Position numbers and translations under genes: made by a program
The notes under the pieces: model-generated
Databases searched by the model: none
Told to the model about the DNA's origin: nothing
What the model saw: only the letters and a program-made list of their open reading frames with translations
Part shown: positions 15,650-24,471 of the stretch, in pieces
Layout of the letters: each line of letters begins with the position of its first letter
Position numbering within the stretch: position 1 is the stretch's first letter
Origin: Actinomycetes bacterium
GTDB taxonomy: Bacteria; Actinomycetota; Actinomycetes; Propionibacteriales; Propionibacteriaceae
Length of the DNA: 64,000 bases
Direction of reading: 5' to 3'
NCBI GenBank assembly: GCA_023460935.1
Contig: JAEWOI010000044.1
Span: 62,001 to 126,000, forward strand

Positions 15650-15659
15650 TGACTGGTCA
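15650..15659. promoter_or_regulatory. Probable TetR operator
   Basis: TGACTGGTCA, an 8-of-10 match to its own reverse complement, sits 36 bases upstream of the ATP-binding gene at 15696, and a second half continues as AGTTCA. Sites of this kind are typical for TetR regulators of exporter operons. The TetR gene at the end of this operon (19123) is the likely binder. Confidence 0.55.
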
Positions 15660-15695
15660 GTTCAACTACATTGGAGGGCGAACAGAGGAGACGAG

Positions 15696-16433
15696 ATGGG
15701 TGTGAGCGTGGTGAGTCCGGGCCAGGAGGTGCTCGAGGCGCCGGGGTCCGTGCGGACGGAGGTGCCCGCGACGGTGGTGTCGGCGTCCGGACTTCAGCTG
15801 GACGGCCGGCGCGGCCGGATCTACGGCCCGGTCGACCTGAACATCGCGCCGGGCACCCTCAACCTCGTCACCGGCAGGGCGGGCAGCGGCAAGACCTCGC
15901 TGCTCCTCACCCTGGTCGGACGGATGAAGCCCAACCGCGGCTCCGAGTTGGTCGTGCTCGGACGGCGCCTGCCCGCCCGGGCACTCGGCGTCCAGCGGCG
16001 GACGGCGGCAGTCGGCGTCCACGGCCTCGACGACCTGGACGAGGAGGTCACCGTCGCGGCCACCGTCCGGGAGCGCGAGGCGTGGCTGTCGCCGTGGTAC
16101 CGCGTCGTCCGCACGCCCGACGACGCGCACGTGGCGCAGGTCTGCGGCGAGGTCTTCGGACGCAACCCCGTCCCGCGGGCGAAGCAACTCGTCCACGAGT
16201 TGGACGAAGCGGCGAACCTGCAGCTGCGTCTCGCGCTGGCCCTGCTCATCGACCCGCAGCTGGTCGTGGTGGACGACATCGACGCCCTGCACGACACCGA
16301 CGGCCGCCGCCTGGTCTGGGAGTCGCTGCGCGCCCTCACCGAGCGTGGCGTGACCGTGATCGCGTCCGCCGCGACCGCCGGCGAGCTCTCCCGCCTCGGC
16401 TGGGACACCCTCCCCACCCACATCCCCCTCTGA
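15696..16433 (+). CDS. ABC-type ATP-binding protein of exporter operon
   Basis: 245 residues. Walker A GRAGSGKT is at 60-67 and a Walker B-like LVVVDDIDAL near 190. The usual LSGGQ signature and the Glu after Walker B are not seen (DELDEAANLQLRLALALLI stands in that place, and Asp-Asp ends the B motif). It is therefore a divergent ATPase. ATG 15696 follows AGAGGAG. It is the first gene of an operon with the YhgE-like permease and a TetR regulator, and probably powers or gates that membrane protein. Confidence 0.8.
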   Translation: MGVSVVSPGQEVLEAPGSVRTEVPATVVSASGLQLDGRRGRIYGPVDLNIAPGTLNLVTGRAGSGKTSLLLTLVGRMKPNRGSELVVLGRRLPARALGVQRRTAAVGVHGLDDLDEEVTVAATVREREAWLSPWYRVVRTPDDAHVAQVCGEVFGRNPVPRAKQLVHELDEAANLQLRLALALLIDPQLVVVDDIDALHDTDGRRLVWESLRALTERGVTVIASAATAGELSRLGWDTLPTHIPL

Positions 16434-16437
16434 ACGA

Positions 16438-16498
16438 CGGGGACGGTTCCTCTTTCGGTCCACCCGGACCGGGTGGACCGAAAGAGGAACCGTCCCCG
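16438..16498. repeat. 61-bp near-perfect palindrome
   Basis: Two 30-base arms match perfectly around a single central A (16468). The arms contain GGGGACGGTTCCTCTTTCGG. It lies four bases after the ATPase stop and before the permease start. A related core (GGGGACGGTTCCT) forms the inverted repeat at 46557-46611. It may be a mobile REP-like element or a processing or attenuation site inside the operon. Confidence 0.9.
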
Positions 16499-16540
16499 CA
16501 GTCCACCCCCGCCGTTGTCACACACGAGAAGTAGAAAGCC

Positions 16541-19111
16541 ATGTTTGCCTGGACCTCACACGGAACCGAACTCAAGCGGTTCGCCCGCCAGCCGATCACT
16601 CGCGCGGCCATCGCGGTGATGTTGCTGATCCCCCTGCTCTACGGCGCGATGTACGTCTGGGCGTTCTGGGATCCGACCACCCGCATGAACGAACTCCCGG
16701 TCGCGCTGGTCAACGCCGACGTCCCCGCGAAGGACGACGACGGCACCCTCCAGCACTACGGCCAGGACGTCGTGGACGAGTTGCTCGACGACGGGTCGGT
16801 CGGCTGGACGGTGATGGACGCGGACGCTGCGGCCACCGGGGTCGAGGCAGGCAAGTACTACTTCGCGGTGACCATCCCCAGCGACTTCTCCACCGACATC
16901 CTCTCCCTCGGCGCGGACGACCCGCGCGCGGCGAAGATCGTGGTCAGCTATGACGACAGCAACTCCTTCCTCGCCTCGACGCTCGGCCGCACGGCGATGC
17001 TGGAGGTGCGCGACGCGGTCAGCAAGAAGGTCAGCAAGGAGGCCGTGAACACCCTGCTGGTCGGCGTGGGGGACGCCAGGGACGGCTTCGCCAAGGCATC
17101 GGACGGGGCGTTCACGCTCGCCGCAGGCCTCGCCAACGCCTCCGACGGCGCCGACCGGCTGAACGTCGGCGCGCAGGACCTGGCCGCCGGCGCGGCGAAG
17201 CTGGCCGACGGCACGGACGACCTGGCCACGGGCAGTCGGACGCTGCGCGACAAGCTCTCCGACTACGTCGCCGGCGTCGGCACGGCAGCGAAAGGCGCGG
17301 AGCAGCTGAACGCCGGCGCGGCGCACCTGGCCGCCCTGCAGGACGGCCTCGCCCAGGCCGCCGACCCGACCACCGGCGCTCCGGCGCTGGCGGCAGGCGT
17401 GCATCAGCTCGGTGCCGGCGTGATCACGCTCGCTGATGGCGCCACCAGCTATGCGAAGGGCGCGACCGACTTCGCGTCCGGCGCCGGCACCTGGGCGGCC
17501 GGGGCGAAGCAGTGGCAGGCCGGCGCGTCCGCGGCGACCGCGTCCGACGGCCAGCTGGCAGTGGGCACGAAGAAGCTCGCCTCGGGTGCGTCCGACCTGT
17601 CCGACGCGACCAGTACGGGGTCTCGGCTCGGCCAGGGCGCCGCGGCCGTCGCGAAGGGGACGGACGACCTCGCCGACGGCCTGGACAGCATCGACAGCCT
17701 GCTCGCCAAGGCCCAGTCCGCGCTCGGCGACGGCGACACCGCCACGGCCGCCGCCTACCTCGCCGCCGCCGAGAAGGCCACGGGCTCGGCCCATGCCAGC
17801 GCGAAGAGTCTCGCGTCCGGCGCCAGTCAGGTGAAGGACGGCATCGCGCAGGTGCACTCCGGCGCATCCGACCTTTCCGACGGCGCGAACGCGCTGCAGT
17901 CGGGCTGGGCCGGTGTCCATGCCGTCCTGGCGCCGGACGGGCAGCTGGGCGCGGGCCTCACCCAGCTCGACGCCGCGCAGCAGCAGCTCGCAACCGGGGC
18001 GTCCGGGCTCACGTCCGGCGCCGCCCAGCTGGCCGATCCCGCGACGCTGGCACAGGTGCAGCAGCTCTCCGCGGGCGCGGACCGGCTCTCCTCCGCGCTC
18101 ACGACGATGAGCACGGCGGCGTCCGACTCGACGGCTGGCATCCCGGCCCTGCAGGCGGGCCTGCGGCAACTGGTCGCCGGCTTCGACAACAGCGACCCGG
18201 AGCAGGGCCTGGTCAGCGGCGCGAAGGCGCTGCACGCTGGCGCGTCCGACCTCGCGGACGGGCTGAAGACCGCGAACGCCGGTGCGGCGAAGCTCAGCTC
18301 GGGCAGCGCGCAGATCGCGGCGAACACGCCCGACCTGGCGTCCGGGCTGGGGACGGCGCAGGCCGGCGCGAGCAAGCTCGGCACGAAGCTGACCGATGGC
18401 GCGGACCAGATCCCCGACGACAGCAAGGCCGTCCGCCACGACCGGGCGAAGGCGGTCTCGACGCCGGTCACGCTGTCGTCCGGTCACGTCTTCGAGGCCG
18501 ACTCCTGGGGCGAGGGCTTCGCGCCGTTCTTCATCTCGCTGGCCCTGTGGGTGGGTGCGCTGATCACCTGGCTGCTGCTGCGTCCGCTGCAGACGAGGGC
18601 GCTGATGACGTCGGTCAACGGCTTCCGGATGGCCTGGGGCTCGCTGAACTCGGCGCTGCTCCTGTCACTGGGCCAGGTCGTGATCATGCTGTCGGTGATG
18701 CACTTCGCGGTCGGGCTCAACCCGCAGAACATCCTCGCCACCTTCTGTTTCACGATGCTGGCGGCGGCCGCGTTCTTCGCCCTGCAGCAGTTCTTCCAGG
18801 TCACGCTCGGCTCGGCCGTCGGCAAGGTGGTGATCATCGTGCTGCTGATGGTGCAGCTGGCGTCCGCGGGCGGCACGTACCCGATCCAGACCACGCCGTC
18901 GTTCCTCCAGGCGATCAGCCCGTACATGCCGATGACCTACGTGGTGAACGGCCTGCGCGAGGCCATCACGGGCGGCATCGAGACGCGGTTCTGGACCAGT
19001 GTGGCCGTGCTGGCCGCTATCTTCGTGGTGTCCCTGGTGGCGACGTCCATCGCGTCCGCGCGCAAGCGGATCTGGACCATGTCGCGGCTGCACCCGGCGC
19101 TGAGCATCTAG
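16541..19111 (+). CDS. YhgE/Pip-family membrane protein
   Basis: 856 residues. One membrane helix near residues 20-42 is followed by an extracytoplasmic ~600-residue region built of repeated Ala/Gly-rich units (LAAGAAKLADGTDDLATGS, LASGASDLSDA, and so on). It ends with about five membrane helices from residue 650. This is the layout of the YhgE/Pip proteins, related to ABC-2 permeases and the phage infection protein of Lactococcus. Likely an export or surface-remodelling component working with the ATPase upstream. Confidence 0.88.
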   Translation: MFAWTSHGTELKRFARQPITRAAIAVMLLIPLLYGAMYVWAFWDPTTRMNELPVALVNADVPAKDDDGTLQHYGQDVVDELLDDGSVGWTVMDADAAATGVEAGKYYFAVTIPSDFSTDILSLGADDPRAAKIVVSYDDSNSFLASTLGRTAMLEVRDAVSKKVSKEAVNTLLVGVGDARDGFAKASDGAFTLAAGLANASDGADRLNVGAQDLAAGAAKLADGTDDLATGSRTLRDKLSDYVAGVGTAAKGAEQLNAGAAHLAALQDGLAQAADPTTGAPALAAGVHQLGAGVITLADGATSYAKGATDFASGAGTWAAGAKQWQAGASAATASDGQLAVGTKKLASGASDLSDATSTGSRLGQGAAAVAKGTDDLADGLDSIDSLLAKAQSALGDGDTATAAAYLAAAEKATGSAHASAKSLASGASQVKDGIAQVHSGASDLSDGANALQSGWAGVHAVLAPDGQLGAGLTQLDAAQQQLATGASGLTSGAAQLADPATLAQVQQLSAGADRLSSALTTMSTAASDSTAGIPALQAGLRQLVAGFDNSDPEQGLVSGAKALHAGASDLADGLKTANAGAAKLSSGSAQIAANTPDLASGLGTAQAGASKLGTKLTDGADQIPDDSKAVRHDRAKAVSTPVTLSSGHVFEADSWGEGFAPFFISLALWVGALITWLLLRPLQTRALMTSVNGFRMAWGSLNSALLLSLGQVVIMLSVMHFAVGLNPQNILATFCFTMLAAAAFFALQQFFQVTLGSAVGKVVIIVLLMVQLASAGGTYPIQTTPSFLQAISPYMPMTYVVNGLREAITGGIETRFWTSVAVLAAIFVVSLVATSIASARKRIWTMSRLHPALSI

Positions 19112-19122
19112 GAGGTGAACCG

Positions 19123-19704
19123 ATGGTCGAAACCACCAAACCCGACGGACGCGTCGCCCGGCGGACGGGCACCCGCGAGGCGATCATGGACGCCGCCACC
19201 GAGCTCTTCGCCGCCCGGGGCGTGACGTCCACGTCGATCGACGACATCGCCGCCTCGGCAGGCATCGCGAAGGGCTCGATCTACTACAACTTCGAGTCCA
19301 AGGCGGGCCTGGTCGAGGAGATCATGGCGCGCAACAGCGCCCTGCTCGCCGACGCCCTGCGCGAGGCGACCACCGGGCGGAGCGGGGTCGCGCTGCGCGA
19401 CGAGGTCGTGCGGGTGCTGCTCAAGCTCGTGCAGGAGCACGCGTCGGCCGCTCGCGTGATGGTCACCGAGCTGTTCCGAACGGAGCGCTCGTGGCGGGAG
19501 TCGATCGAGGAGTGGCGGGCGCTCGCGCTCTCGCCCCTGATCGAGGACCTGGAAGCCGGCGGTGCCGAGCCCGTCGTCGCGGGTGTCCAGGCCGCCGCGA
19601 TCGTCGGCGCCACGCTGATGGCCGGCCTGGAGTGGCTGGTCTTCCACCCCGAGCGCAGCTACGAGCAGGTCGCGTCCGCCGTCCTGGGGACGCTCAGCCG
19701 CTGA
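19123..19704 (+). CDS. TetR-family repressor of the YhgE operon
   Basis: 193 residues with a standard TetR HTH: AIMDAATELFAARGVTSTSI, DDIAASAGIAKGSIYYNFES, then a ligand-binding helical domain. It starts eleven bases after the permease stop with GGAGGTGA in front, so it is co-transcribed with the exporter. It probably represses its own operon through the dyad at 15650-15659. Confidence 0.92.
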   Translation: MVETTKPDGRVARRTGTREAIMDAATELFAARGVTSTSIDDIAASAGIAKGSIYYNFESKAGLVEEIMARNSALLADALREATTGRSGVALRDEVVRVLLKLVQEHASAARVMVTELFRTERSWRESIEEWRALALSPLIEDLEAGGAEPVVAGVQAAAIVGATLMAGLEWLVFHPERSYEQVASAVLGTLSR

Positions 19705-19977
19705 GAGCTGTCCCTCACCGTGTCCTCGCGGACTTCGGCACCGAAATGCTCCTCTGATCCGAAGGCACCGATCCGTGGGGCCGGGGATAACCGGTGTCGT
19801 GATCTGTCCACTGGACAGCCGGGTTGTGACGGGAGAGCAAGCTGGGAGACTCAGGCTGGCCGGATCACGTCAGGGTGCCCAGTCTGACGTGCGCGCTGAT
19901 GTCACCGGCCGGCGCGCTGAACAGAGCCCGGCGGTCTGAGACCGATCCCATCGCGGGGAAGCCCCGATCAGCCGATC
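19705..19977. other. Intergenic stretch with one short palindrome
   Basis: No family-like coding sequence is visible on either strand. CTGTCCACTGGACAG at 19804-19818 is a perfect 7+7 palindrome around one base and could be an operator. The region borders a gene scar (19978-20423), so it may hold further decayed material. Confidence 0.5.
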
Positions 19978-20270
19978 TCAGCGCATTTGCTGCGGGCCCT
20001 GCTGCGCCGCCACACCGGCGGACTGCTTGGTCGCACCGGGCTGTCCCTCGGGGATCGGCTCCACCACGACGGCGGTGCCGTACGCACACACTTCCGAGAA
20101 CGCCTGGGCGATGTCGCCGGTGTCGAACCGCATCGCGACGATCGCGTTCGCGCCGCGGGAGACCGCGTCCTGCCACATCCGCTGCATGACCTGCTGGCGG
20201 CTGTCATAGACGAGCCGGGTGTACTCGTCGACCTCGCCACCGCCGATCGAACGGAAGCTGGCGACCCGCG
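19978..20270 (-). pseudogene. YbjQ (UPF0145) family, N-terminus lost
   Basis: From 20262 leftward the frame gives SFRSIGGGEVDEYTRLVYDS, RQQVMQRMWQDAVSRGANAI and VCAYGTAVVVEPIP, the second half of the YbjQ/UPF0145 heavy-metal-binding-domain family. The first ~50 residues of the family are absent; homology stops at about 20270, where a transaldolase end begins on the other strand. Confidence 0.75.
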
Positions 20271-20423
20271 CAGCAGGTGCTGGACGACCTGGCGGAGGTC
20301 GGCATCGACTTCGACGACGTGGTGGAAGTGCTCGAGCAGGAGGGGCTGCAGAAGTTCGACGCCTCCTGGGCCGAGCTCGTGGAAACCGTGCAGGGTGCTT
20401 TGGCGGAAGCCAGGCAGATCTAG
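20271..20423 (+). pseudogene. 3' end of a transaldolase gene
   Basis: QQVLDDLAEVGIDFDDVVEV, then LEQEGLQKFDASWAELVETV, ending ALAEARQI and a TAG at 20421-20423. This is the C-terminal 50 residues of an actinobacterial transaldolase. Nothing of the barrel precedes it; the sequence switches directly to antisense YbjQ. A chance fusion left by deletion or insertion. Confidence 0.7.
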
Positions 20424-20446
20424 CCGCGTCGGAGTTCGGGTGCTGG

Positions 20447-20572
20447 CTAGACGAGCGTCGCGAGCAGAGCTGCCCGCGGGGGTCCGCTCTGGCCAATCAT
20501 GCCGCGCCAGAGCTTTCGATTCGAGATGAACAAGACGATGCCGCATCCGGCCATGAACGCGCAGCCGTACAT
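20447..20572 (-). CDS. Possible small membrane protein, 41 aa
   Basis: ATG 20572 opens MYGCAFMAGCGIVLFISNRK followed by a basic end, giving one membrane helix. The frame is open further upstream without a start, so it may be the tail of a lost gene rather than a complete one. No ribosome site is obvious. Confidence 0.3.
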   Translation of the reverse strand: MYGCAFMAGCGIVLFISNRKLWRGMIGQSGPPRAALLATLV

Positions 20573-20624
20573 GACCAACGCCCGGCCGACGGCCGGGTAG
20601 CCGACTTCTGACGGCCGGTGAGGG

Positions 20625-21806
20625 TCACTCCTGCTCGACGATGATCGCCGCCGGAGTTGCGGCAGGGCCGAACTCGCTGCGCACCGCGGCGCGTAGCGCG
20701 GCAGGGTCGAGCGGTGTTGCAGCCGTGACCCGGGCCACCGTCCGGGTGCCGAACCGCGCGTCGGCGCGTTCCTCGAGCGACACCGCCAGGACCCCGGGGT
20801 GGGCGGCCAGCCAGTCGCTCACTGCCGGCGGGAACGTGTTCTCGCCGGCGGAGACGCGCACCCCGTCGACGCGTCCGCTCACATGGACCAGGCCGTTGCG
20901 CACCGAACCTGCGTCCGCGGTGAAGCTGCCCCGGCCGAGCACCGGTGAGCTCAGCTCCAGCCGCCCGTCCCGCTCCCGGATGCGCACCCCGGGCAGCGGA
21001 CGGCCAACGGTCCCCGGTGCCAGCGCCCGGTCGGCGGGGGTCGCCAGCGTGACCGTCCCGGTCTCGGTCGTGCCGTAGGCGTCGTACACCGCCGCCCCGA
21101 GCGCAGCCGCCAGGCCGTCGGGGTCGACCAGCCGGTCCGATCCGCTCAGCACCGAGCGGATCCGCGTGGGCGGCACCGGTGACGCGGCAGCGAGCCGGCT
21201 CAGCTGGTCCGGCACGCCGGTCAGCACGTCAACCCGCGGCAGCGCCGCCAGCTCGCGGACGGGGTTGCCGCCCAGCGCGACGAAGTGCCCGCCGAGCGCC
21301 AGCGTGGTGAGGAACGAGGTGAACCCGTGCCCGTGGTCAACCGGCGCCATGCAGGCCACCAGGGGACGCCGCACCCACGGCAGCACTCCGGCCGGGCCGG
21401 CGAGCTGGCCGAGCGCACGCAGCCCGCGCCGCGACCGCACCACCCGCGCCTCGCCCGTGGTGCCCGAGGTGGCGAAGAAGACCCCGGCGCCGGTCGGCGG
21501 GGCCTGAAGCGCAGCGCGAAGCGCCCGCTCACCCGCCCGGTGCGGGACAACCAGCACCGTCCGGCGCGCCAGCCACCCGGCCAACGCGTCGACCACGACG
21601 CTGCGCGGGTCCGGCCCGCGCACCACGACCACCGGCCCGGTCAGGTCACGGGCACGTTCCCGGACGAGGCGCCGGAGCGCACCACGCGTGATCGTCCCGC
21701 CGGCGTCGGAGAACGCCGGGTCGCCGTCGCGGGCCGCCGCCTGGGCGAGCACCACCCGGCCGAGCGCGAGCCAGGCCGGGCGCCAGGACCCGCGCGCCTC
21801 GCTCAC
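20625..21806 (-). CDS. Acyl-adenylate-forming ligase, short
   Basis: 393 residues of the AMP-binding superfamily. The phosphate loop reads FFATSGTTGEARVV, A5 reads YDAYGTTETGTV, and the hinge region VSGRVDGVRVSAGENTFPPAV is present. It is about 100 residues shorter than usual and ends before the expected catalytic Lys of the PxxGK motif, so it may activate but not complete thioesterification. GTG 21806 overlaps the SDR stop (GTGA), so the two are translationally coupled. Substrate unknown; a fatty or hydroxy acid is a guess from the SDR partner. Confidence 0.78.
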   Translation of the reverse strand: MSEARGSWRPAWLALGRVVLAQAAARDGDPAFSDAGGTITRGALRRLVRERARDLTGPVVVVRGPDPRSVVVDALAGWLARRTVLVVPHRAGERALRAALQAPPTGAGVFFATSGTTGEARVVRSRRGLRALGQLAGPAGVLPWVRRPLVACMAPVDHGHGFTSFLTTLALGGHFVALGGNPVRELAALPRVDVLTGVPDQLSRLAAASPVPPTRIRSVLSGSDRLVDPDGLAAALGAAVYDAYGTTETGTVTLATPADRALAPGTVGRPLPGVRIRERDGRLELSSPVLGRGSFTADAGSVRNGLVHVSGRVDGVRVSAGENTFPPAVSDWLAAHPGVLAVSLEERADARFGTRTVARVTAATPLDPAALRAAVRSEFGPAATPAAIIVEQE

Positions 21807-22606
21807 CGGGGCATCACCCGGGTCGAGAACCTGCCGGTGACCCGCGCGACGGTGACCGGGGCGGCGGCGTGCAGGACCTCGTAGGCCGGCAGCCACCACG
21901 GCGCAATCCTCGCCTGCCTGGTGACCACCGCCCGGGCAACCCAGCCCGCTGCCTGTGCGGCCGACAGTGCGAACCGGGGTGTGGCGCCTCGCGTCGGCAC
22001 CACCATCGGGGTCGCCACCAGCGGGTAGGCGAGGATCGTGGTGGCCACGCCGGCGCGCTCCAGTTCCGGGGCGACGCTGCGCAACCACGCGTCCCACCCC
22101 GCCTTCGACGAGACGTACGGCGACCAGCCGGGCACCGAGACCCGGGCGTTGGCTGTGGTGGTGGCGATCAGGTGCCCGGAGCCGCGCTCCGCCATCGCGC
22201 CCAGCAACGGCAGGGCGTGCGCGACCGGCCCGGTGAAGTTCGCTGCGACCGAGCGCGAAATGGAGTCGGGCCGCTCGACCAGCCCGCGGAACCCGCGGGC
22301 GATCGAATGGCCGGCGTTGGCAAACAGCGTTTCGGGCACTCCGTGCTCGGCCAGCACCGACTGGGCCGCCGCCCGTCCCGCCTCCTCGTCGCGCAGGTCC
22401 ACGACCTGCACCACGGCCTTCCCGCCGGCAGCGGTGACGTGGGCTGCGAGTCCGGTCAGCAGCTCCTCGCGCCGGGCCAGCAGCACGAACGTTGCACCGC
22501 TGGGTGCCATCGCCTCGGTGAACGCCCGCCCGATCCCGGACGAGGCGCCGGTGACCACGACCAGCCGTCCGGCCAGCGCCTGCCTGGCCCGCCCGACCCA
22601 GTCCAT
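21803..22606 (-). CDS. Short-chain dehydrogenase/reductase
   Basis: 267 residues with the Rossmann motif VTGASSGIG near residue 17, the NAG motif (LFANAGHS) and the YVSSK catalytic pair. The preceding Ser of the triad lies in LIATTTANARVSV. The C-terminal end (WLPAYEVLHAAAPVTVARVT) is hydrophobic, as in membrane-associated acyl reductases. It is the first gene of a pair with the adenylating enzyme. Confidence 0.88.
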   Translation of the reverse strand: MDWVGRARQALAGRLVVVTGASSGIGRAFTEAMAPSGATFVLLARREELLTGLAAHVTAAGGKAVVQVVDLRDEEAGRAAAQSVLAEHGVPETLFANAGHSIARGFRGLVERPDSISRSVAANFTGPVAHALPLLGAMAERGSGHLIATTTANARVSVPGWSPYVSSKAGWDAWLRSVAPELERAGVATTILAYPLVATPMVVPTRGATPRFALSAAQAAGWVARAVVTRQARIAPWWLPAYEVLHAAAPVTVARVTGRFSTRVMPR

Positions 22607-22642
22607 GCGCAGATGGTAGCCACAGCGTGCCCGGGCTCGGCC

Positions 22643-23473
22643 TCAGCCGACGCGCTGTTGCAGCTGTTCGCGTCGTTGCGCGACTCGGGAGCCGGACTCC
22701 TTGCGGGCCATGCGCCGGAGCAGGAGCGGAGCGAGGACCAGCCCGGCGACGGCCCACGCCCCGAGCACGGCCGCGGTCTCGAGGTGCCGCCAGGACTGCC
22801 CGATCTCCAGTGCGACGGCGTCGGCGGGGGACAGTGCGGAGCGCATACCGAGGCCGAGCCAGTACACGGGAAAGAACTGCCCGACGACCTGTAGCCAGGC
22901 CGGCAGTGCCGTGATCGGGTTGAAGATGCCCGAGACCGCGATCAGCCCGATCACGGGCAGCGACATCATGCCTGCGCCGCGGGAGCTCTGGACGAGGGAG
23001 CCGAACACTGCGCCGATCGACTGGGTCGCGATCAGCCCGAGCGCCAGCACCCAGGCGAGGGTCAGCGCACTGGCCGGGGTGGTGGTCAGGCCGCCGACGA
23101 GCAGCCCCCCGGGGATCAGCAGGATGAGCAGGTAGGCGACCACGGTGGCGGAGATGTTGACGAACTTGCCGACGAGGTAGCCGCGGATGCCGTGGGGGGT
23201 CGCCTTCGCGCGGAGCAGGGTGCCGTCCTCGCGATCGGCGGCGAGCTGCTGGACCGTCAGCAGCATGCCGAGGCCGACGAACACCGCGGCCGTGCCGGGC
23301 AGCACCAGAGGGCCGAACCGGACGCCTCCCACGGCGGTGTCGCGGAGGAACCAGATCGCCACGAGGGTGGCGCCCGGCCAGAACAGCTGGCCGAGAAGTG
23401 CTGCGCCGGTGAAGTTCTGCCGCAGCTCGATCAGCCCGGCCCTGACGCCGGCTCGCAGGGCAGTGGTGGTCAT
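22643..23473 (-). CDS. ABC-2 type transporter permease
   Basis: 276 residues with six predicted membrane segments and the ABC-2 pattern (ADREDGTLLRAKATPHGIRG; VIGLIAVSGIFNPITALPAW). It forms the membrane part of an exporter with the ATPase at 23470, whose stop overlaps its start by four bases. Ends basic (LLLRRMARKESGSRVAQRRE). Confidence 0.9.
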   Translation of the reverse strand: MTTTALRAGVRAGLIELRQNFTGAALLGQLFWPGATLVAIWFLRDTAVGGVRFGPLVLPGTAAVFVGLGMLLTVQQLAADREDGTLLRAKATPHGIRGYLVGKFVNISATVVAYLLILLIPGGLLVGGLTTTPASALTLAWVLALGLIATQSIGAVFGSLVQSSRGAGMMSLPVIGLIAVSGIFNPITALPAWLQVVGQFFPVYWLGLGMRSALSPADAVALEIGQSWRHLETAAVLGAWAVAGLVLAPLLLRRMARKESGSRVAQRREQLQQRVG

Positions 23474-24384
23474 GCTGCCGCCCGGTCCGTCGGCTCGGGC
23501 CTGGGGGTCTCCGCGTCCCTGACCAGGGCGAGGTAGGTCTCCTCCAGTGACCCGCGGCGCACTTCGAGGTTGCCGATGGCCTCCCCGCGGTCGCGGAAGA
23601 GGCCCCGGACGAAGGCTGTGGCGTCGGGCACCGAACGGCTGTGCGCGATGCCGTTGTCGGTCCAGCGCACTTCGTCCGGACCAGCGATCTGGCGCGAGAG
23701 CTCCTGCGTCGTGCCCGCGGCGACGATGATGCCGCCCGCGAGGATCAGCACCCGGTCGGCGAGCTTCTCCGCCTCGTTCAGGTCGTGCGTGGTGAGCAGC
23801 ACCGTGGTTTCCAGCTGGTCGGTCACGGCCTCGATGATCCGGTGGAACTCGGCGCGCGCTTCCGGGTCGAAGCCCACGGTCGGCTCGTCCAGCAGAACCA
23901 GCTCGGGCCGCCCGACCAGCCCGACGGCGACGTCGAGGCGGCGACGCTGGCCGCCGGACAGCCGTCCGATCCGGGTCCGGGCATGCTCGGCGAGCCCGAT
24001 CGCGTCCAGCAACTCGTCGACCGGCCATGGCCGGGGGCTTCGCCCGGAAGCGAACGGCGCGTAGTAGGAGCCCTGGTGGGCCAGGAACTCGTGCACGCTC
24101 CACTTCGCGTGATCCCGCCACGACTGCAGGACGATGCCGATCCTGGCCCGCCAGGCCTCGTCTGCGTGCGCCGGGTCCGTTCCCAGCACCGAGACCGTCC
24201 CGGACGAGCGCATCCGGAACCCTTCAAGGATCTCGATCGTCGTCGTCTTCCCCGCCCCGTTCGGGCCGAGCATCGCGACGACTTCTCCCCTGCGGATGTC
24301 GAACGTCACTCCCTGGAGGACCTCGCGGGTGCCGTACTGCATGCGCAGGTCAGTTACCCGGATCGCGTACTCGTCGCTGTCCAT
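23470..24384 (-). CDS. ABC exporter ATP-binding protein
   Basis: 304 residues. Walker A GPNGAGKTT, signature LSGGQRRRLDVAV, Walker B LVLLDEPTVGFDP and the H-loop TTHD are all intact, of the multidrug/DrrA type with a C-terminal extension. ATG 24384 follows AGGA by seven bases; a GTG three bases earlier is possible. The operon faces the HTH/Clp-N pair across the dyad at 24423-24470. Confidence 0.93.
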   Translation of the reverse strand: MDSDEYAIRVTDLRMQYGTREVLQGVTFDIRRGEVVAMLGPNGAGKTTTIEILEGFRMRSSGTVSVLGTDPAHADEAWRARIGIVLQSWRDHAKWSVHEFLAHQGSYYAPFASGRSPRPWPVDELLDAIGLAEHARTRIGRLSGGQRRRLDVAVGLVGRPELVLLDEPTVGFDPEARAEFHRIIEAVTDQLETTVLLTTHDLNEAEKLADRVLILAGGIIVAAGTTQELSRQIAGPDEVRWTDNGIAHSRSVPDATAFVRGLFRDRGEAIGNLEVRRGSLEETYLALVRDAETPRPEPTDRAAA

Positions 24385-24422
24385 CACCCAGTCCTCTCGC
24401 CTGTCAGTCCAGCCTGACGTGG

Positions 24423-24470
24423 CTGTCAGTCTGGATTGACAGGAACGGCGTTGTCAAGCCAGACTGACAG
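24423..24470. promoter_or_regulatory. Symmetric divergent promoter/operator
   Basis: CTGTCAGTCTGG (24423-24434) and CCAGACTGACAG (24459-24470) are perfect inverted arms. Inside, TTGACA and its complement TGTCAA are also symmetric. On each strand this gives TTGACA, then 18 bases, then CAGACT: two overlapping face-to-face promoters. A further CCAGCCTGAC half-site lies at about 24411-24420. The HTH protein encoded from 24472 is the natural candidate binder. Confidence 0.7.
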
Positions 24471-24471
24471 G

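Noticed and set aside
14904..16433. A 509-residue fusion protein ending in the ABC ATPase
   Set aside because: The frame happens to be open through the island joint and the antisense of the aldo/keto reductase. The ATPase has its own ribosome site and ATG at 15696.
19865..20176. 103-codon minus frame
   Set aside because: It runs in another frame over the YbjQ remnant and an apparently non-coding stretch; no family pattern.
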